Assembly: GCA_902793375.1 (NCBI GenBank)
Contig: CADBDE010000001.1
Span: 1-64,000 of the forward strand
DNA: 64,000 bases
Direction of reading: 5' to 3'
Source of the DNA: an uncultured Erysipelotrichaceae bacterium
Lineage (GTDB): Bacteria; Bacillota_I; Bacilli_A; RF39; UBA660
Numbering within the stretch: the first letter of the stretch is position 1; each line of letters starts with the position of its first letter. The notes below the pieces were generated by a model that saw only the letters and a list, made by a program, of their open reading frames with translations, did not search any database and was not told the origin of the DNA. Positions 16,110-25,506 of the stretch are shown here, one piece after another. A program made the translations under genes and the position numbers.

Positions 16110-17165
16110 TTATTCACCTGCTAAAATTCTTCTTTGATCTTCTGTAATTAAAGCCTCTATAATTGGCTCTAATTCACCTTCCATAACTCTATCAAGTTGC
16201 ATTAAAGTAAATCCAATTCTATGATCAGTTACTCTATTTTGTGGATAGTTATAAGTTCTAATCTTTTCAGATCTATCACCTGTTCCTATCTTACTTCTTC
16301 TTTCAGCACCCTCTTTTTCTTCTTTTTCTTGTAATTTCATATTATATAATCTTGTTTTCAAAGTATTTAGGGCCATCTCTTTGTTTTGAGTTTGGCTTCT
16401 ACCAACTTGGCAGTAAACAATAGTTCCTGTTGGAATATGAGTTACACGTACTGCTGAGTCAGTAGTGTTAACGCCTTGTCCACCTGCTCCACTTGATCTA
16501 GTTATATCTATTCTTACTTCATTCATATCAAGTTCAAAATCAAACTCTTCTGCTTCAGGCATTGCAATTACTGTTGCAGTTGAGGTATGTACTCTTCCTT
16601 GGGTTTCAGTAACTGGAACTCTTTGCACACGATGAGCTCCACTTTCATATTTCATTTTAGAATAAACATTATCACCTTTTATCATAAAACTAACTAAGGT
16701 AAATCCACCACCTTCAGAATATTCTTCAGTTATTGGCTCAACTTTCCATCCTTGCTTTTCAGCATATTTAAGATACATCCTATAAAGATCTCCAGCAAAA
16801 ATATTTGCTTCGTCTCCCCCAGCTGCACCACGAATTTCAACAATTACGTTCTTTCCATCATTAGGATCTTTAGGTATTAATAGGATTTCTATTTTATGTT
16901 CTAATTCTATCTTTCTAGATTCTAATCCTTCTAATTCTTCTTTTGCAAATTCACCCATTTCTGGATCCTTAGCCATTTCTTTTGCAGCATCAATGTCCTC
17001 TAAAACCTTCTTATATTCTTCATAAGTATTTACTGTTTCTTCTAAATCCTTTGATTCTTTAGATAATTCTCTTGTTTTTTTAATATCTTTTAAAACTTCT
17101 GGATTTAAAAGTTCTTCATTTAATTCTTCATATCTTTTTTTAATTATTTCTAATCTTTCAATCAT
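16110..17165 (-). CDS. prfA: Peptide chain release factor 1
   Basis: A 351-residue class I release factor reading UAA and UAG. The GGQ motif is in SSGAGGQGVNTTDSAVR (228-230) and the codon-recognition PxT is present as VPVTETQGRVHTSTATV. Ribosome site GAGATGAGATT precedes ATG. First gene of a coupled prfA-prmC pair. Confidence 0.98.
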   Translation of the reverse strand: MIERLEIIKKRYEELNEELLNPEVLKDIKKTRELSKESKDLEETVNTYEEYKKVLEDIDAAKEMAKDPEMGEFAKEELEGLESRKIELEHKIEILLIPKDPNDGKNVIVEIRGAAGGDEANIFAGDLYRMYLKYAEKQGWKVEPITEEYSEGGGFTLVSFMIKGDNVYSKMKYESGAHRVQRVPVTETQGRVHTSTATVIAMPEAEEFDFELDMNEVRIDITRSSGAGGQGVNTTDSAVRVTHIPTGTIVYCQVGRSQTQNKEMALNTLKTRLYNMKLQEKEEKEGAERRSKIGTGDRSEKIRTYNYPQNRVTDHRIGFTLMQLDRVMEGELEPIIEALITEDQRRILAGE

Positions 17166-17210
17166 AATCTCATCTCTTTTTCTATCGCTATTATATCAAA
17201 TAAATTAAGT

Positions 17211-17232
17211 AAAAAAAAGAGCATTATTGCTC
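17211..17232 (-). terminator. rpoE terminator
   Basis: Minus strand AGAGCA-ATAA-TGCTCT followed by eight T, beginning within the final rpoE codons. Confidence 0.85.
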
Positions 17233-17670
17233 TAAATCTAACTCTTCTTCGTCAAGTACTACTAAATCTTTAAGATCATCATCACCATCATCGAAATCAT
17301 CTTCGTCAGATATTTGACTATCAAAGTCTTCTTCATCAACACTCATTTCAATTTTTTCTTCTTCTTCTTGTTCTTCTTCATCTTCTTCATCTTCTTGATC
17401 TTGAGCCTTTAATACTTTATCAGAAGTATGTCTTTTTCTTAAATCCCATTTTCCATCTTCTAGTAACAAGAAATTTTTATCAGTTGATAATGAAGTATAA
17501 TACTCACTTATCTTCTTATCTACAGTAGATTTAGGAAGTCCTAGAAGTGACACAATCTTTTCAAATAATTTAAGAGTATTCATTGCACCCTTTTCTTCTA
17601 ATATCATAGAAGTTATTTCTTTATATGATAATAATTCTAATTCTTCTTTTTTCATTTTATCTATACTCAT
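17224..17670 (-). CDS. rpoE: DNA-directed RNA polymerase delta subunit
   Basis: Gram-positive delta factor, 148 residues from ATG 17670 (GGAGGAG seven bases before it); a longer frame back to 17712 lacks a ribosome site. Residues about 1-85 form the winged-helix HARE domain (LLSYKEITSMILEEKGAMNT, DGKWDLRKR). The C-terminal half is almost all Asp and Glu. Delta recycles RNA polymerase and tunes its response to initiating nucleotides. Confidence 0.95.
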   Translation of the reverse strand: MSIDKMKKEELELLSYKEITSMILEEKGAMNTLKLFEKIVSLLGLPKSTVDKKISEYYTSLSTDKNFLLLEDGKWDLRKRHTSDKVLKAQDQEDEEDEEEQEEEEKIEMSVDEEDFDSQISDEDDFDDGDDDLKDLVVLDEEELDLEQ

Positions 17671-17755
17671 AATAAAACTCCTCCAAGTTGAGTCATATAA
17701 GAAAATACTCAAATAAACTTATATCACTATTTATATTTAAAATCAATATGTATTT

Positions 17756-19501
17756 TTACATTTTTTCTGGAACATTAATTCCCATTATATCTAAAAGCAT
17801 CATATTAGTATTATAAACTATATTAGAAAGCACTAACCAAGATTCCTTTAAATCTTTATTTTCACAAGTTAATATTTTGTTTTCAGAATAAAATTTATTA
17901 TATGTACTAGTTAATTTATAGATATATTCTGCAACTTCATTTAGTGATTTAGCTTCATATGATCTATTTAATACATTAGGAAGTTGTAATAGTGTTAATA
18001 TAACATCTTTATCAGAATTATTATTAATTATATTAAAATTATTATAATCTATTCCTTCTTGTTTAGCTTTTTTTAAAAGTGATCTAATTCTTATTGTTGA
18101 ATATAGCAAATAAGGTCCTGTTTTTCCGTCTAAATCAGAGAATTTTGCTGGATCAAATATATAATCAGTTGCTCTAAAAGGAAGTAAATCTGCATATTTT
18201 AATGCTGCTAAAGCAATTGTTTCAGATGTTTCTTCACGTTTTTCTTCTTCAACTATATTTTCATTTAATCTTTTTCTACATTCTACTTTAATTAAGTCAA
18301 TTAATTCATCTAGTGGCATTACTCCACCAGTTCTTGTTTTAAATGGTTTTCCATCTGTACCATTCATTGTTCCAAAACCATAAAACCCAAGTTTTATATT
18401 ATCATTTACAATGCCGGATTTATATGCAGCACGAAATACTTGAGTGAAATGAAGTTCTTGTCTTATATCTGTTGTATACCATATTTCATCCAAATTAAAT
18501 CTTTTTAATCTTCCATATATTGTAGCTAAATCTGTTGTAGCATAAAGATATGCTCCATCACTTTTTTGAAGAAGAATTGGTGGCATTTCTTTGTCATCAG
18601 AATCTTCTTTAACATCCATTACAGTAGCACCTTCACTAATATATGTTAAACCTTTGTCTCCTAATATCTTTAACACTTCTGGAATATATTGAAAGCTATC
18701 GCTTTCACCTTCCCATAGATCAAATTTTGCATTTAATCTATCGTATGTCTTTTTAATATCTTTTTTAGATAATTCAGATACTTTATTCCATAGTGTACTA
18801 TATCCTATGTGATTATTTTGAATTTGATAAGTTATTTGTCTAGCTTCATTTAAAAAATCTTCATCTTCTTTACTTCTTGAAGATGCAGTTGGATAAATAA
18901 CTTTTAAATCTTCTTCTGTAATTGGGAGTTCAAAGTCTTCTCCATTATATCCTTCTTTAAAGCATGGTAAGTCTGGATACATAATACTCATTTGTAATAC
19001 AACAAGTCCGGCTTGAAGACCGAAATCTCCTAGATGTACATCAGATATTGTTTTTACTCCTAAAACTTTAGCTAGTCTATTTAAAGCTTCTCCTATATTT
19101 GCACTTCTTAAGTGTCCAACATGAAGTGCCTTCGCAACATTTGCTCCACCATAATCTAACAAAATAGTTTTACTTTCAACTTTATCAACATTATTGTTAA
19201 TATCATCTTTAATATTATTAATAAAATTAATTAAAGCTTTATCACTTAAAGAAATATTAATAAAACCTGCGCCTGCTATATTAACATTAACAAAGTTATC
19301 ATTATTATCCAATTCACTTTTAATATCATTAGCAATTTCAACTGGATTTTTATGATACATTTTAGCAAGTTTCATTGCATCATTTACTTGAAATTGTCCT
19401 AAATCAGGTCTATTAGATAAAGATAATGTAATATCTGTTTCATACCCTTTTTTATTTACAATATCATTGATTTCTTTTTCTAAGTATTTAAATGTAGACA
19501 T
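17756..19501 (-). CDS. argS: Arginyl-tRNA synthetase
   Basis: A 581-residue class Ia synthetase. The HIGH motif is HVGH (127-130, ALHVGHLRS); the second-motif region is GTDGKPFKTRTGGVMPLDEL, where ArgS usually lacks a canonical KMSKS. The C-terminal anticodon domain contains the family element AALKYADLLPFRATDYIFD. Ribosome site AGAGGTG is formed by the last ywiB codons, so translation is coupled to ywiB. Confidence 0.98.
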   Translation of the reverse strand: MSTFKYLEKEINDIVNKKGYETDITLSLSNRPDLGQFQVNDAMKLAKMYHKNPVEIANDIKSELDNNDNFVNVNIAGAGFINISLSDKALINFINNIKDDINNNVDKVESKTILLDYGGANVAKALHVGHLRSANIGEALNRLAKVLGVKTISDVHLGDFGLQAGLVVLQMSIMYPDLPCFKEGYNGEDFELPITEEDLKVIYPTASSRSKEDEDFLNEARQITYQIQNNHIGYSTLWNKVSELSKKDIKKTYDRLNAKFDLWEGESDSFQYIPEVLKILGDKGLTYISEGATVMDVKEDSDDKEMPPILLQKSDGAYLYATTDLATIYGRLKRFNLDEIWYTTDIRQELHFTQVFRAAYKSGIVNDNIKLGFYGFGTMNGTDGKPFKTRTGGVMPLDELIDLIKVECRKRLNENIVEEEKREETSETIALAALKYADLLPFRATDYIFDPAKFSDLDGKTGPYLLYSTIRIRSLLKKAKQEGIDYNNFNIINNNSDKDVILTLLQLPNVLNRSYEAKSLNEVAEYIYKLTSTYNKFYSENKILTCENKDLKESWLVLSNIVYNTNMMLLDIMGINVPEKM

Positions 19502-19503
19502 AG

Positions 19504-19836
19504 TTACACCTCTTTTTCCAAAATAAACTCTATTTCATTATTATCAATTTTATATAAATAATAGAATCTATTACTAGTTATTTCTTCCTTTATTAATATA
19601 AAATTAATATTAAAAGCTTTTTCTTTTGATTTAATTATAATTTCTTTATTAAAAAAATCAACAATAACTGTATTATTTAGTCCAGTTTTTGTAATTCTTT
19701 TGATTTTTTTATCAAATATAAAACTTTCATTTTGATAATTAAATTCAATTAAATCTTTATACTCCTTAGCATTCCCTTCATAAGAATAAGGATCCTCATC
19801 ATTATTAATTATAACTTTGATATTTATTAAATTCAC
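19504..19836 (-). CDS. DUF1934 (YwiB-like) protein
   Basis: A 110-residue small beta-barrel-type protein with little overt motif content. The position directly upstream of argS, the length and the alternating beta pattern (FIFDKKIKRITKTGLNNTVI) fit the DUF1934/YwiB family, which sits beside argS in Bacillus. GTG start after GAGGT. Function unknown; calycin-like folds bind small hydrophobic ligands, which is only a family hint. Confidence 0.72.
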   Translation of the reverse strand: MNLINIKVIINNDEDPYSYEGNAKEYKDLIEFNYQNESFIFDKKIKRITKTGLNNTVIVDFFNKEIIIKSKEKAFNINFILIKEEITSNRFYYLYKIDNNEIEFILEKEV

Positions 19837-19940
19837 TATACCACAACCTCAAATAATATATGATTATAACATACTTTTATACTTTTTTATACATAATTTC
19901 TATTATATTATTCACAATAAAAATAGATTGGAATGATTAG

Positions 19941-21887
19941 ATGAAATATTTAAAAAAAATACTAAAATATAGTTTCGTTTTTTGTATATTAATTATTATA
20001 ATTAGTTTTATTTATTTTGGATATTCAAAATTATCAGTAAAAGTTGAAATAAAAAATACTAATAATATTTCATTATATGATAAAAATGGAGAGGTTTTCT
20101 TTGTAGGAAATGGTACTAATGCATGGATTGATTTAGATAATATTTCTAAATATTTGATTGATGCCACTATATCTACTGAAGACAAAAACTTTTATAAACA
20201 TAATGGATTTGATATACCAAGAATTTTAAAAGCAAGTTGGAGAAATATAGTAAATAGAAAAAAACTTGAAGGAGCATCAACCATTTCTCAACAATATGTA
20301 AAAAATTTATTTCTAGATTTTGATAAAACATGGAATAGAAAATGGAATGAAATGTGGTTAACTTTAAATATTGAGATGCATTATAGTAAAGATGAAATAT
20401 TAGAAGGATATTTAAATTCAATTAATTATGGGCATGGAATGTATGGTATAGAAAATGCTTCTCAATTTTATTTTGGCAAAAGCGCAAAAGATTTGGATCT
20501 TGCAGAAGCTAGTCTTTTAGTAGGTATTCCAAAATCACCATCTAATTATTCCCCAATTGTTAATTTTAATCTTGCTAAACAAAGACAAGAAATGGTTTTA
20601 AATCTAATGGTAAAAAATGAATATATTACTGAAGAAGAAAAAGAAAATGCCTTAAATGAAGAATTAAACATTATTGGTAAAAAAAATAATATAAGTCTAT
20701 CTACTATAATGTATTATCAAGATGCAGTATATAAAGAATTAGAAGATATTAATATACCTAAATCATTTTTAGAAACTGGTGGATTAAAAATATATACTGA
20801 TTTTGATATTGAAGCTCAAAAAATTCTTGAAGATAAAATTAATAAAAACCTAGAAAACAATCAAGAATTACAAACAAATGCTATTATGGAAGACCCAAAT
20901 ACAGGAAGAATTATTGCCTTAGTAGGAGGAAGAGATTACTCAACATCTCAGTATAATAGAGCTATTTCTTCTTATAGACAAATAGGCTCTGCTATGAAAC
21001 CTATTCTATATTATTTAGCACTTGAAAATGGATTTACTTCTTCTACTTGTTTTACAAGTGAAGAAACAACATTTGCTTTTGCAGATAAACAATACTATAG
21101 TCCTAAAAACGCCGGAAATGTATATGGTAACAAACCAATTTCTCTTGCTGCTGCTATTTCCTATTCAGATAATATTTATGCTGTTAAAACTATTTTGTTT
21201 TTAGGAGAAGAAGCATTAGTTAATATGTCTAATAGATTGGGAATAACATCAAAAATGCAAAATGTTCCATCTCTTGCTCTTGGTACTAGTGAAATAAATA
21301 ATATTGAATTAATAGGAGCATATTCTACTTTTGCTAATCTTGGGTATAAAATCAAACCACATTTTATTAAAAAAATAGAAAGTAATAATGGAAATATATT
21401 ATATGAAGCAAATGAAGAAAAAGAAGCAATTTTAAATCCAAGTTTAGTATATATTTTAAATAATTTATTAACAAATACATATGATTCAACTTTTATTGAT
21501 TATAATTATCCAACCATTATAGGAATAGCAAATAAATTATCAAGAAAATATTCAATTAAATCAGGAACAACAGCAACAGATTCATGGACAGTAGGATATA
21601 CTCCAGATTTAGTTATGTCAGTATGGATTGGATATGATGATAACAAAGAAATATCAAATAAAGATTATATGTATACAAAAAATATATTTGCAGATACTAT
21701 GGAAGAATATTTAAAAGATAAAGAAGAAAGTTGGTATCAAATTCCAAATAACGTTGTTGGAGTATTGGTGGATCCTATAAGTGGACTACCAATCGATGAA
21801 AATTCACAAAAGAAAAAGATTCTGTACTATCTAAAAGGTACAGAACCCACAAACACACAATCAGTATTTGATGAAATCACAGAATAA
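19941..21887 (+). CDS. Class A penicillin-binding protein (PBP1A family)
   Basis: A bifunctional peptidoglycan glycosyltransferase/transpeptidase of 648 residues with one N-terminal membrane helix (about 9-29). The GT51 catalytic Glu80 is in TEDKNFYKHNGFD, with GASTISQQYVKN at 111-122. Transpeptidase motifs: SAMK (350-353), SDN (408-410) and KSGT (539-542). It is one of only two plus-strand genes left of oriC. It overlaps the 3' end of pduL tail-to-tail by 11 bases. The location beside ywiB-argS parallels Bacillus pbpG. Confidence 0.95.
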   Translation: MKYLKKILKYSFVFCILIIIISFIYFGYSKLSVKVEIKNTNNISLYDKNGEVFFVGNGTNAWIDLDNISKYLIDATISTEDKNFYKHNGFDIPRILKASWRNIVNRKKLEGASTISQQYVKNLFLDFDKTWNRKWNEMWLTLNIEMHYSKDEILEGYLNSINYGHGMYGIENASQFYFGKSAKDLDLAEASLLVGIPKSPSNYSPIVNFNLAKQRQEMVLNLMVKNEYITEEEKENALNEELNIIGKKNNISLSTIMYYQDAVYKELEDINIPKSFLETGGLKIYTDFDIEAQKILEDKINKNLENNQELQTNAIMEDPNTGRIIALVGGRDYSTSQYNRAISSYRQIGSAMKPILYYLALENGFTSSTCFTSEETTFAFADKQYYSPKNAGNVYGNKPISLAAAISYSDNIYAVKTILFLGEEALVNMSNRLGITSKMQNVPSLALGTSEINNIELIGAYSTFANLGYKIKPHFIKKIESNNGNILYEANEEKEAILNPSLVYILNNLLTNTYDSTFIDYNYPTIIGIANKLSRKYSIKSGTTATDSWTVGYTPDLVMSVWIGYDDNKEISNKDYMYTKNIFADTMEEYLKDKEESWYQIPNNVVGVLVDPISGLPIDENSQKKKILYYLKGTEPTNTQSVFDEITE

Positions 21888-22440
21888 AGATTTCAACTTC
21901 TTCTCCAGTTTTAGCAAATGACCCATTACCATCATCAGTATCTAAATGAAGTTCCAAAGTAAAACTTGGATCTTCTTTTATATAAACATCTTCGAAAACT
22001 GTATGTTTTTCACCATCAATTCTTGCACATACTTTTTCTATTCCGACTAATCCTAATTCTTGTCTTTGTTGTGGATTAATATGTAAATGTCTATTTGCTA
22101 TAATACAACATGGTTTTGTTACTTCACCAGCTGGACCTACAATAGTTATCATTTCAGCACCATCTAAATCTCCGCTATTTCTCATTGGAGGATTTAGTCC
22201 TAGAGCAAAACTATCTGTTTTAGATACTTCAACTTGAGTATAACTTCTAAGTGGACCTAATAATCTTACATTATCAATCGTTCTCTTTTCAGTTTTAATA
22301 GATACTTTTTTATCACTAGAAAACTGACCAGGTTGAACTAACTCTTTTACAACACCAAGAGGTTCATCACCAAAAAGCGTTTTATAATCTTCTTCTGTTA
22401 AATGAACATGTTTGTTTGAAATTCCTAAAATTACTTTCAT
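21877..22440 (-). CDS. pduL: Phosphate propanoyltransferase, PduL-type phosphotransacylase
   Basis: A 187-residue PduL that exchanges CoA and phosphate on short acyl groups (acetyl/propionyl-CoA to acyl phosphate). The two zinc-binding His pairs are present: SNKHVHLTEED near residue 10 and ANRHLHINPQQR near 116. The N-terminus begins directly at the catalytic domain with no encapsulation peptide, and no microcompartment genes are near, so it is probably the soluble acetate-forming Pta. Confidence 0.93.
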   Translation of the reverse strand: MKVILGISNKHVHLTEEDYKTLFGDEPLGVVKELVQPGQFSSDKKVSIKTEKRTIDNVRLLGPLRSYTQVEVSKTDSFALGLNPPMRNSGDLDGAEMITIVGPAGEVTKPCCIIANRHLHINPQQRQELGLVGIEKVCARIDGEKHTVFEDVYIKEDPSFTLELHLDTDDGNGSFAKTGEEVEIFIL

Positions 22441-22559
22441 ATAATCACCTTCATTATAAATTATAACATCAAATTAATTACTTTTAATAAATATTTAAAG
22501 GATACTAGTATATTTTGACATTATTTGATATAATTTATATATAATTAGAGGTGATTCAT

Positions 22560-23093
22560 ATGATTTTTTATATTGTACTTATAGTTATTGGTATTATTTT
22601 TTTAATATTATTTTCATTGCTTATTATTAATTCAATTAAATTAAAAAGTTTAAATCTAAAAATTATTGAAGCTGAAAAAAATATTACAGATGTTTTAAAA
22701 GAAAAATATGAATTACTTGTAAATATAAATAATATAATGAAAACAAAAGACAAAGAAGATTTTCTAAAAGATATTGAACTAATAGAAGTTGATAAAATAA
22801 GTAATTTTGAATTGAATAATCATTTAACAAAATATGATAAAACAATAACTGAATTAATTGAATATAACAAAGAAATTATATTTGATGAAGAAGAACAAGA
22901 AGAATTTGAAAAATTAAGAAAAACTGATTTAAACCGATTAGCAATTGAGAAGTATTATAATGATAATGCAACTATAATGAATAAGTTAATTAATATATTT
23001 CCTGCTTCAATTATTGCTAAGTTTAAAAATTATAAAGAAAAAGAAATATTTTCAAATAAAAAAGAAGAGATATTTGAAATACTTAAAAAGTAA
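22560..23093 (+). CDS. LemA-like membrane-anchored helical protein
   Basis: A 177-residue protein from ATG 22560 (AGAGGTG before it; an upstream GTG at 22551 overlaps that ribosome site). One N-terminal membrane helix is followed by long charged helices. The C-terminal segment YYNDNATIMNKLINIFPASI then KYKEKEIF-like ending resembles the LemA family signature (YND...N...FP...A...F). Function unknown in bacteria. It is a lone plus-strand gene between divergent pduL and convergent ung. Confidence 0.7.
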   Translation: MIFYIVLIVIGIIFLILFSLLIINSIKLKSLNLKIIEAEKNITDVLKEKYELLVNINNIMKTKDKEDFLKDIELIEVDKISNFELNNHLTKYDKTITELIEYNKEIIFDEEEQEEFEKLRKTDLNRLAIEKYYNDNATIMNKLINIFPASIIAKFKNYKEKEIFSNKKEEIFEILKK

Positions 23094-23094
23094 A

Positions 23095-23763
23095 TCAAAT
23101 ATCTTTTATTTTCCAATCAATCGGTTTAATATTATTCTTTATTAAAAATTCATTTGTTTTAGAAAATGGCTTACTTCCAAAAAAGCCTCTATAAGCAGAA
23201 AGTGGTGATGGATGAGCAGATTCTATAATAAGATGTTTTTTATTAGTGATTAGTTTTCTTTTGCTTCTAGCATCACTTCCCCAAAGAATAAATACAACAG
23301 GGGATTCTTTTAAATTAATTTTTTTTATTACTTCATCAGTAAATATTTCCCAGCCACATCCAAAATGAGATCTTGGAGTGTCTTTTACAACTGTGAGGGT
23401 AGAATTGAGTAATAATACACCTTGCTCTGCCCATGAAACTAAACTACCGTGATTTGGTGGATTTATCCCTAAATCATTTTTTAATTCAGAAAATATATTT
23501 ATTAAAGATGGAGGTTTTTGAATTCCAATTTTCACAGAAAAAGATAACCCCTCAGCTTCATTTTCTCCATGATAAGGATCTTGACCCAAAATAACAACTT
23601 TTACTTTATCATAACTTGTTTTTGTAAATGCATTAAATATTTCTGACATTTTTGGATATATAGTTTTACTATTATATTCATTAATAATAAATTCTTTTAA
23701 TTTTATAAAATAATCTTTTTTATATTCATCATTTAATAAAAAATCCCAATCATTACCTATCAT
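23095..23763 (-). CDS. ung: Uracil-DNA glycosylase
   Basis: A family 1 UDG of 222 residues that removes uracil from DNA. The water-activating motif is GQDPYHG, the uracil-binding segment is LLNSTLTV and the DNA-intercalation loop is HPSPLSAYRGFFG. The start is within the end of the AGCS gene; ATG 23763 is preferred by spacing from AAGAAG, with ATG 23772 possible. Confidence 0.97.
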   Translation of the reverse strand: MIGNDWDFLLNDEYKKDYFIKLKEFIINEYNSKTIYPKMSEIFNAFTKTSYDKVKVVILGQDPYHGENEAEGLSFSVKIGIQKPPSLINIFSELKNDLGINPPNHGSLVSWAEQGVLLLNSTLTVVKDTPRSHFGCGWEIFTDEVIKKINLKESPVVFILWGSDARSKRKLITNKKHLIIESAHPSPLSAYRGFFGSKPFSKTNEFLIKNNIKPIDWKIKDI

Positions 23764-25003
23764 TATTATCATCTTCTTTCAAATATGATCTTATCTTAAT
23801 AAGTGAATAAATATTTATAATTGTTAATATTGATGTTGAAATATCCACTATCGCCCATAAATTTGATGGATTAATAAAACCACTTAATACAATTATTATT
23901 ATAGCAATAATTTTTATTATTGTATTATTTTTATTATTAAATAAATAATAATATGAAATATTACTATAATAAAATGATGTAATAATTGTTGAAAAAGCAA
24001 AAAGTGTAATTATTATAGAAGATACAACTGGACCATAATATCCAAAATGGTAAGTAAATGCATAATTTATTATTTCAATTCCATTTATATTACTTAATTC
24101 TATAAAACTATAATTGGTAGTCAATATAATTATTGCTGAAATGGTACAAATAATTAAAGATATATAATACATTCCAATAGCTTGATAAAAAAATTCCTGT
24201 TTATAATCATTTCCGTTTGATAAAGCTACTACCATTGAGGTTGAACCCATTCCAATTTCGTTTGAAAAAATTGCTCTTTGAAACCCAATTATTAAAGGAG
24301 AAAAAATTATTGACCTTATCTTAAAAGCATCTTTTATAATACTAATAATAATATCAGGTAATTCATTTAAATGTTTATAACAAACATATATCCCAATTAA
24401 TAAATATAATAGACCCATTAGTGGTACAAGTAATGAAGTTATATTTGAAATCCTTTGTATATTATTGTTAATTGAATAGTATACAATAAGAATCATAAAA
24501 AAAATTATTAAAATCTTATTGATATTGAAAGTGTTACTAATGGAAATTATTATACTATTTGATTGAATTAAAATAAAAGCAAATAAATATGTAAATAAAA
24601 GTAAAATTAAATAAAAATAGGATATATGTTTTCTTTTTAATAATCTTTTTATATATATATAAGGACCACCAATGCAATAATTATTATTTTTTTCTCTATA
24701 TAAAATTCCTGTTTTTGTTTCTAAATAAGTAAATATTGTTAACAAAAATGTGGATATCCAAATCCAAAACAAAGTGCCTTTTCCACCTAATATTATTGAT
24801 AAAGCAATTCCAGAAATTGATCCAACACCTATTTTGCTGGCTAAAGATAAATTCAATATTTTTAAGTTATTTGAATTAAATTGCTTAACATTTTTTAACA
24901 TTTTAAATGGTGTAAATTTATAATAAAATATTAAAAAAATAGAACTAAATATCAAAATAAATGTTGTAACAATCCATAAAAGAGAACTAAAAATAGATAA
25001 CAT
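23753..25003 (-). CDS. Alanine/glycine:cation symporter (AGCS) family protein
   Basis: A 416-residue polytopic membrane protein, somewhat shorter than typical AGCS carriers. Family marks: SKIGVGSISGIALSIILGGK near 57-76 (the sodium-site region, usually GTGN) and RAIFSNEIGMGSTSMVVALS near 246. It imports alanine or glycine with Na+ or H+. The GVGS in place of GTGN may alter specificity. Start after AATGGTGATGGC; overlaps ung by about 11-20 bases. Confidence 0.88.
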   Translation of the reverse strand: MLSIFSSLLWIVTTFILIFSSIFLIFYYKFTPFKMLKNVKQFNSNNLKILNLSLASKIGVGSISGIALSIILGGKGTLFWIWISTFLLTIFTYLETKTGILYREKNNNYCIGGPYIYIKRLLKRKHISYFYLILLLFTYLFAFILIQSNSIIISISNTFNINKILIIFFMILIVYYSINNNIQRISNITSLLVPLMGLLYLLIGIYVCYKHLNELPDIIISIIKDAFKIRSIIFSPLIIGFQRAIFSNEIGMGSTSMVVALSNGNDYKQEFFYQAIGMYYISLIICTISAIIILTTNYSFIELSNINGIEIINYAFTYHFGYYGPVVSSIIITLFAFSTIITSFYYSNISYYYLFNNKNNTIIKIIAIIIIVLSGFINPSNLWAIVDISTSILTIINIYSLIKIRSYLKEDDNNDR

Positions 25004-25024
25004 GCCATCACCATTAAATTATAT

Positions 25025-25050
25025 AAAAATAAAAAGTTGCTTATGCAACT
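25025..25050 (-). terminator. rlmH terminator
   Basis: Minus strand AAAGTTGC-ATAA-GCAACTTT followed by TTATTT. Confidence 0.8.
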
Positions 25051-25506
25051 TTATTTATGATATTCTTCATTATTTATTATTTTAAATGCTCTATATATTT
25101 GCTCTAATAATATTATTCTAAATAATTGATGAGGAAAAGTCATTTTAGAAAAAGATAATTTATAGTTAGACAATGATTTAATTGATTCACTTAATCCAAA
25201 AGATCCTCCAATTATAAAAGTAATATTGCTATTTGTTATAAGAGTATCCTCAATTTTTTTTGAAAAATCTATGGAACTTAATTCTTTTCCTTCTATTTCT
25301 AAAGTAATAATATAATCTTTTGAATTAATATTCTTTAATATTTTTTCTTCTTCTTTTTTTAATACTACTTTTTTATCAGATAATCCAATATCTTCTAGTT
25401 CTATTACTTTTAATTCAGAATATTTTGATATTCTTTTTTCATACTCTTTGATAGCATCAGTAAAAAACTTTTCTTTAATTTTTCCAACACATATTATCTT
25501 TATCAT
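25051..25506 (-). CDS. rlmH: 23S rRNA (pseudouridine1915-N3)-methyltransferase
   Basis: A 151-residue SPOUT methyltransferase acting on helix 69 of 23S rRNA. The knotted SAM site reads FIIGGSFGLSESI, and the C-terminal LFRIILLEQIYRAFKIINN is canonical. Its ATG overlaps the walJ stop (TAATG). In staphylococci the 3' end of this gene is the SCCmec attachment site; here it ends with a normal terminator and no insertion is seen. Confidence 0.97.
   Translation of the reverse strand: MIKIICVGKIKEKFFTDAIKEYEKRISKYSELKVIELEDIGLSDKKVVLKKEEEKILKNINSKDYIITLEIEGKELSSIDFSKKIEDTLITNSNITFIIGGSFGLSESIKSLSNYKLSFSKMTFPHQLFRIILLEQIYRAFKIINNEEYHK

Noticed and set aside
21812-21845. Hairpin TTCTGTACT...GGTACAGAA near the end of the PBP gene as a terminator
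   Set aside because: It lies within coding sequence 40-75 bases before the stop and has no T run.
21877-22440. PduL as a sign of a bacterial microcompartment
   Set aside because: No shell protein, aldehyde dehydrogenase or diol-dehydratase genes are near, and the protein lacks an N-terminal targeting extension.
25051-25506. rlmH 3' end as an SCC-like insertion site
   Set aside because: The gene ends normally with its own terminator, and no copy of its 3' end or recombinase gene is found nearby.
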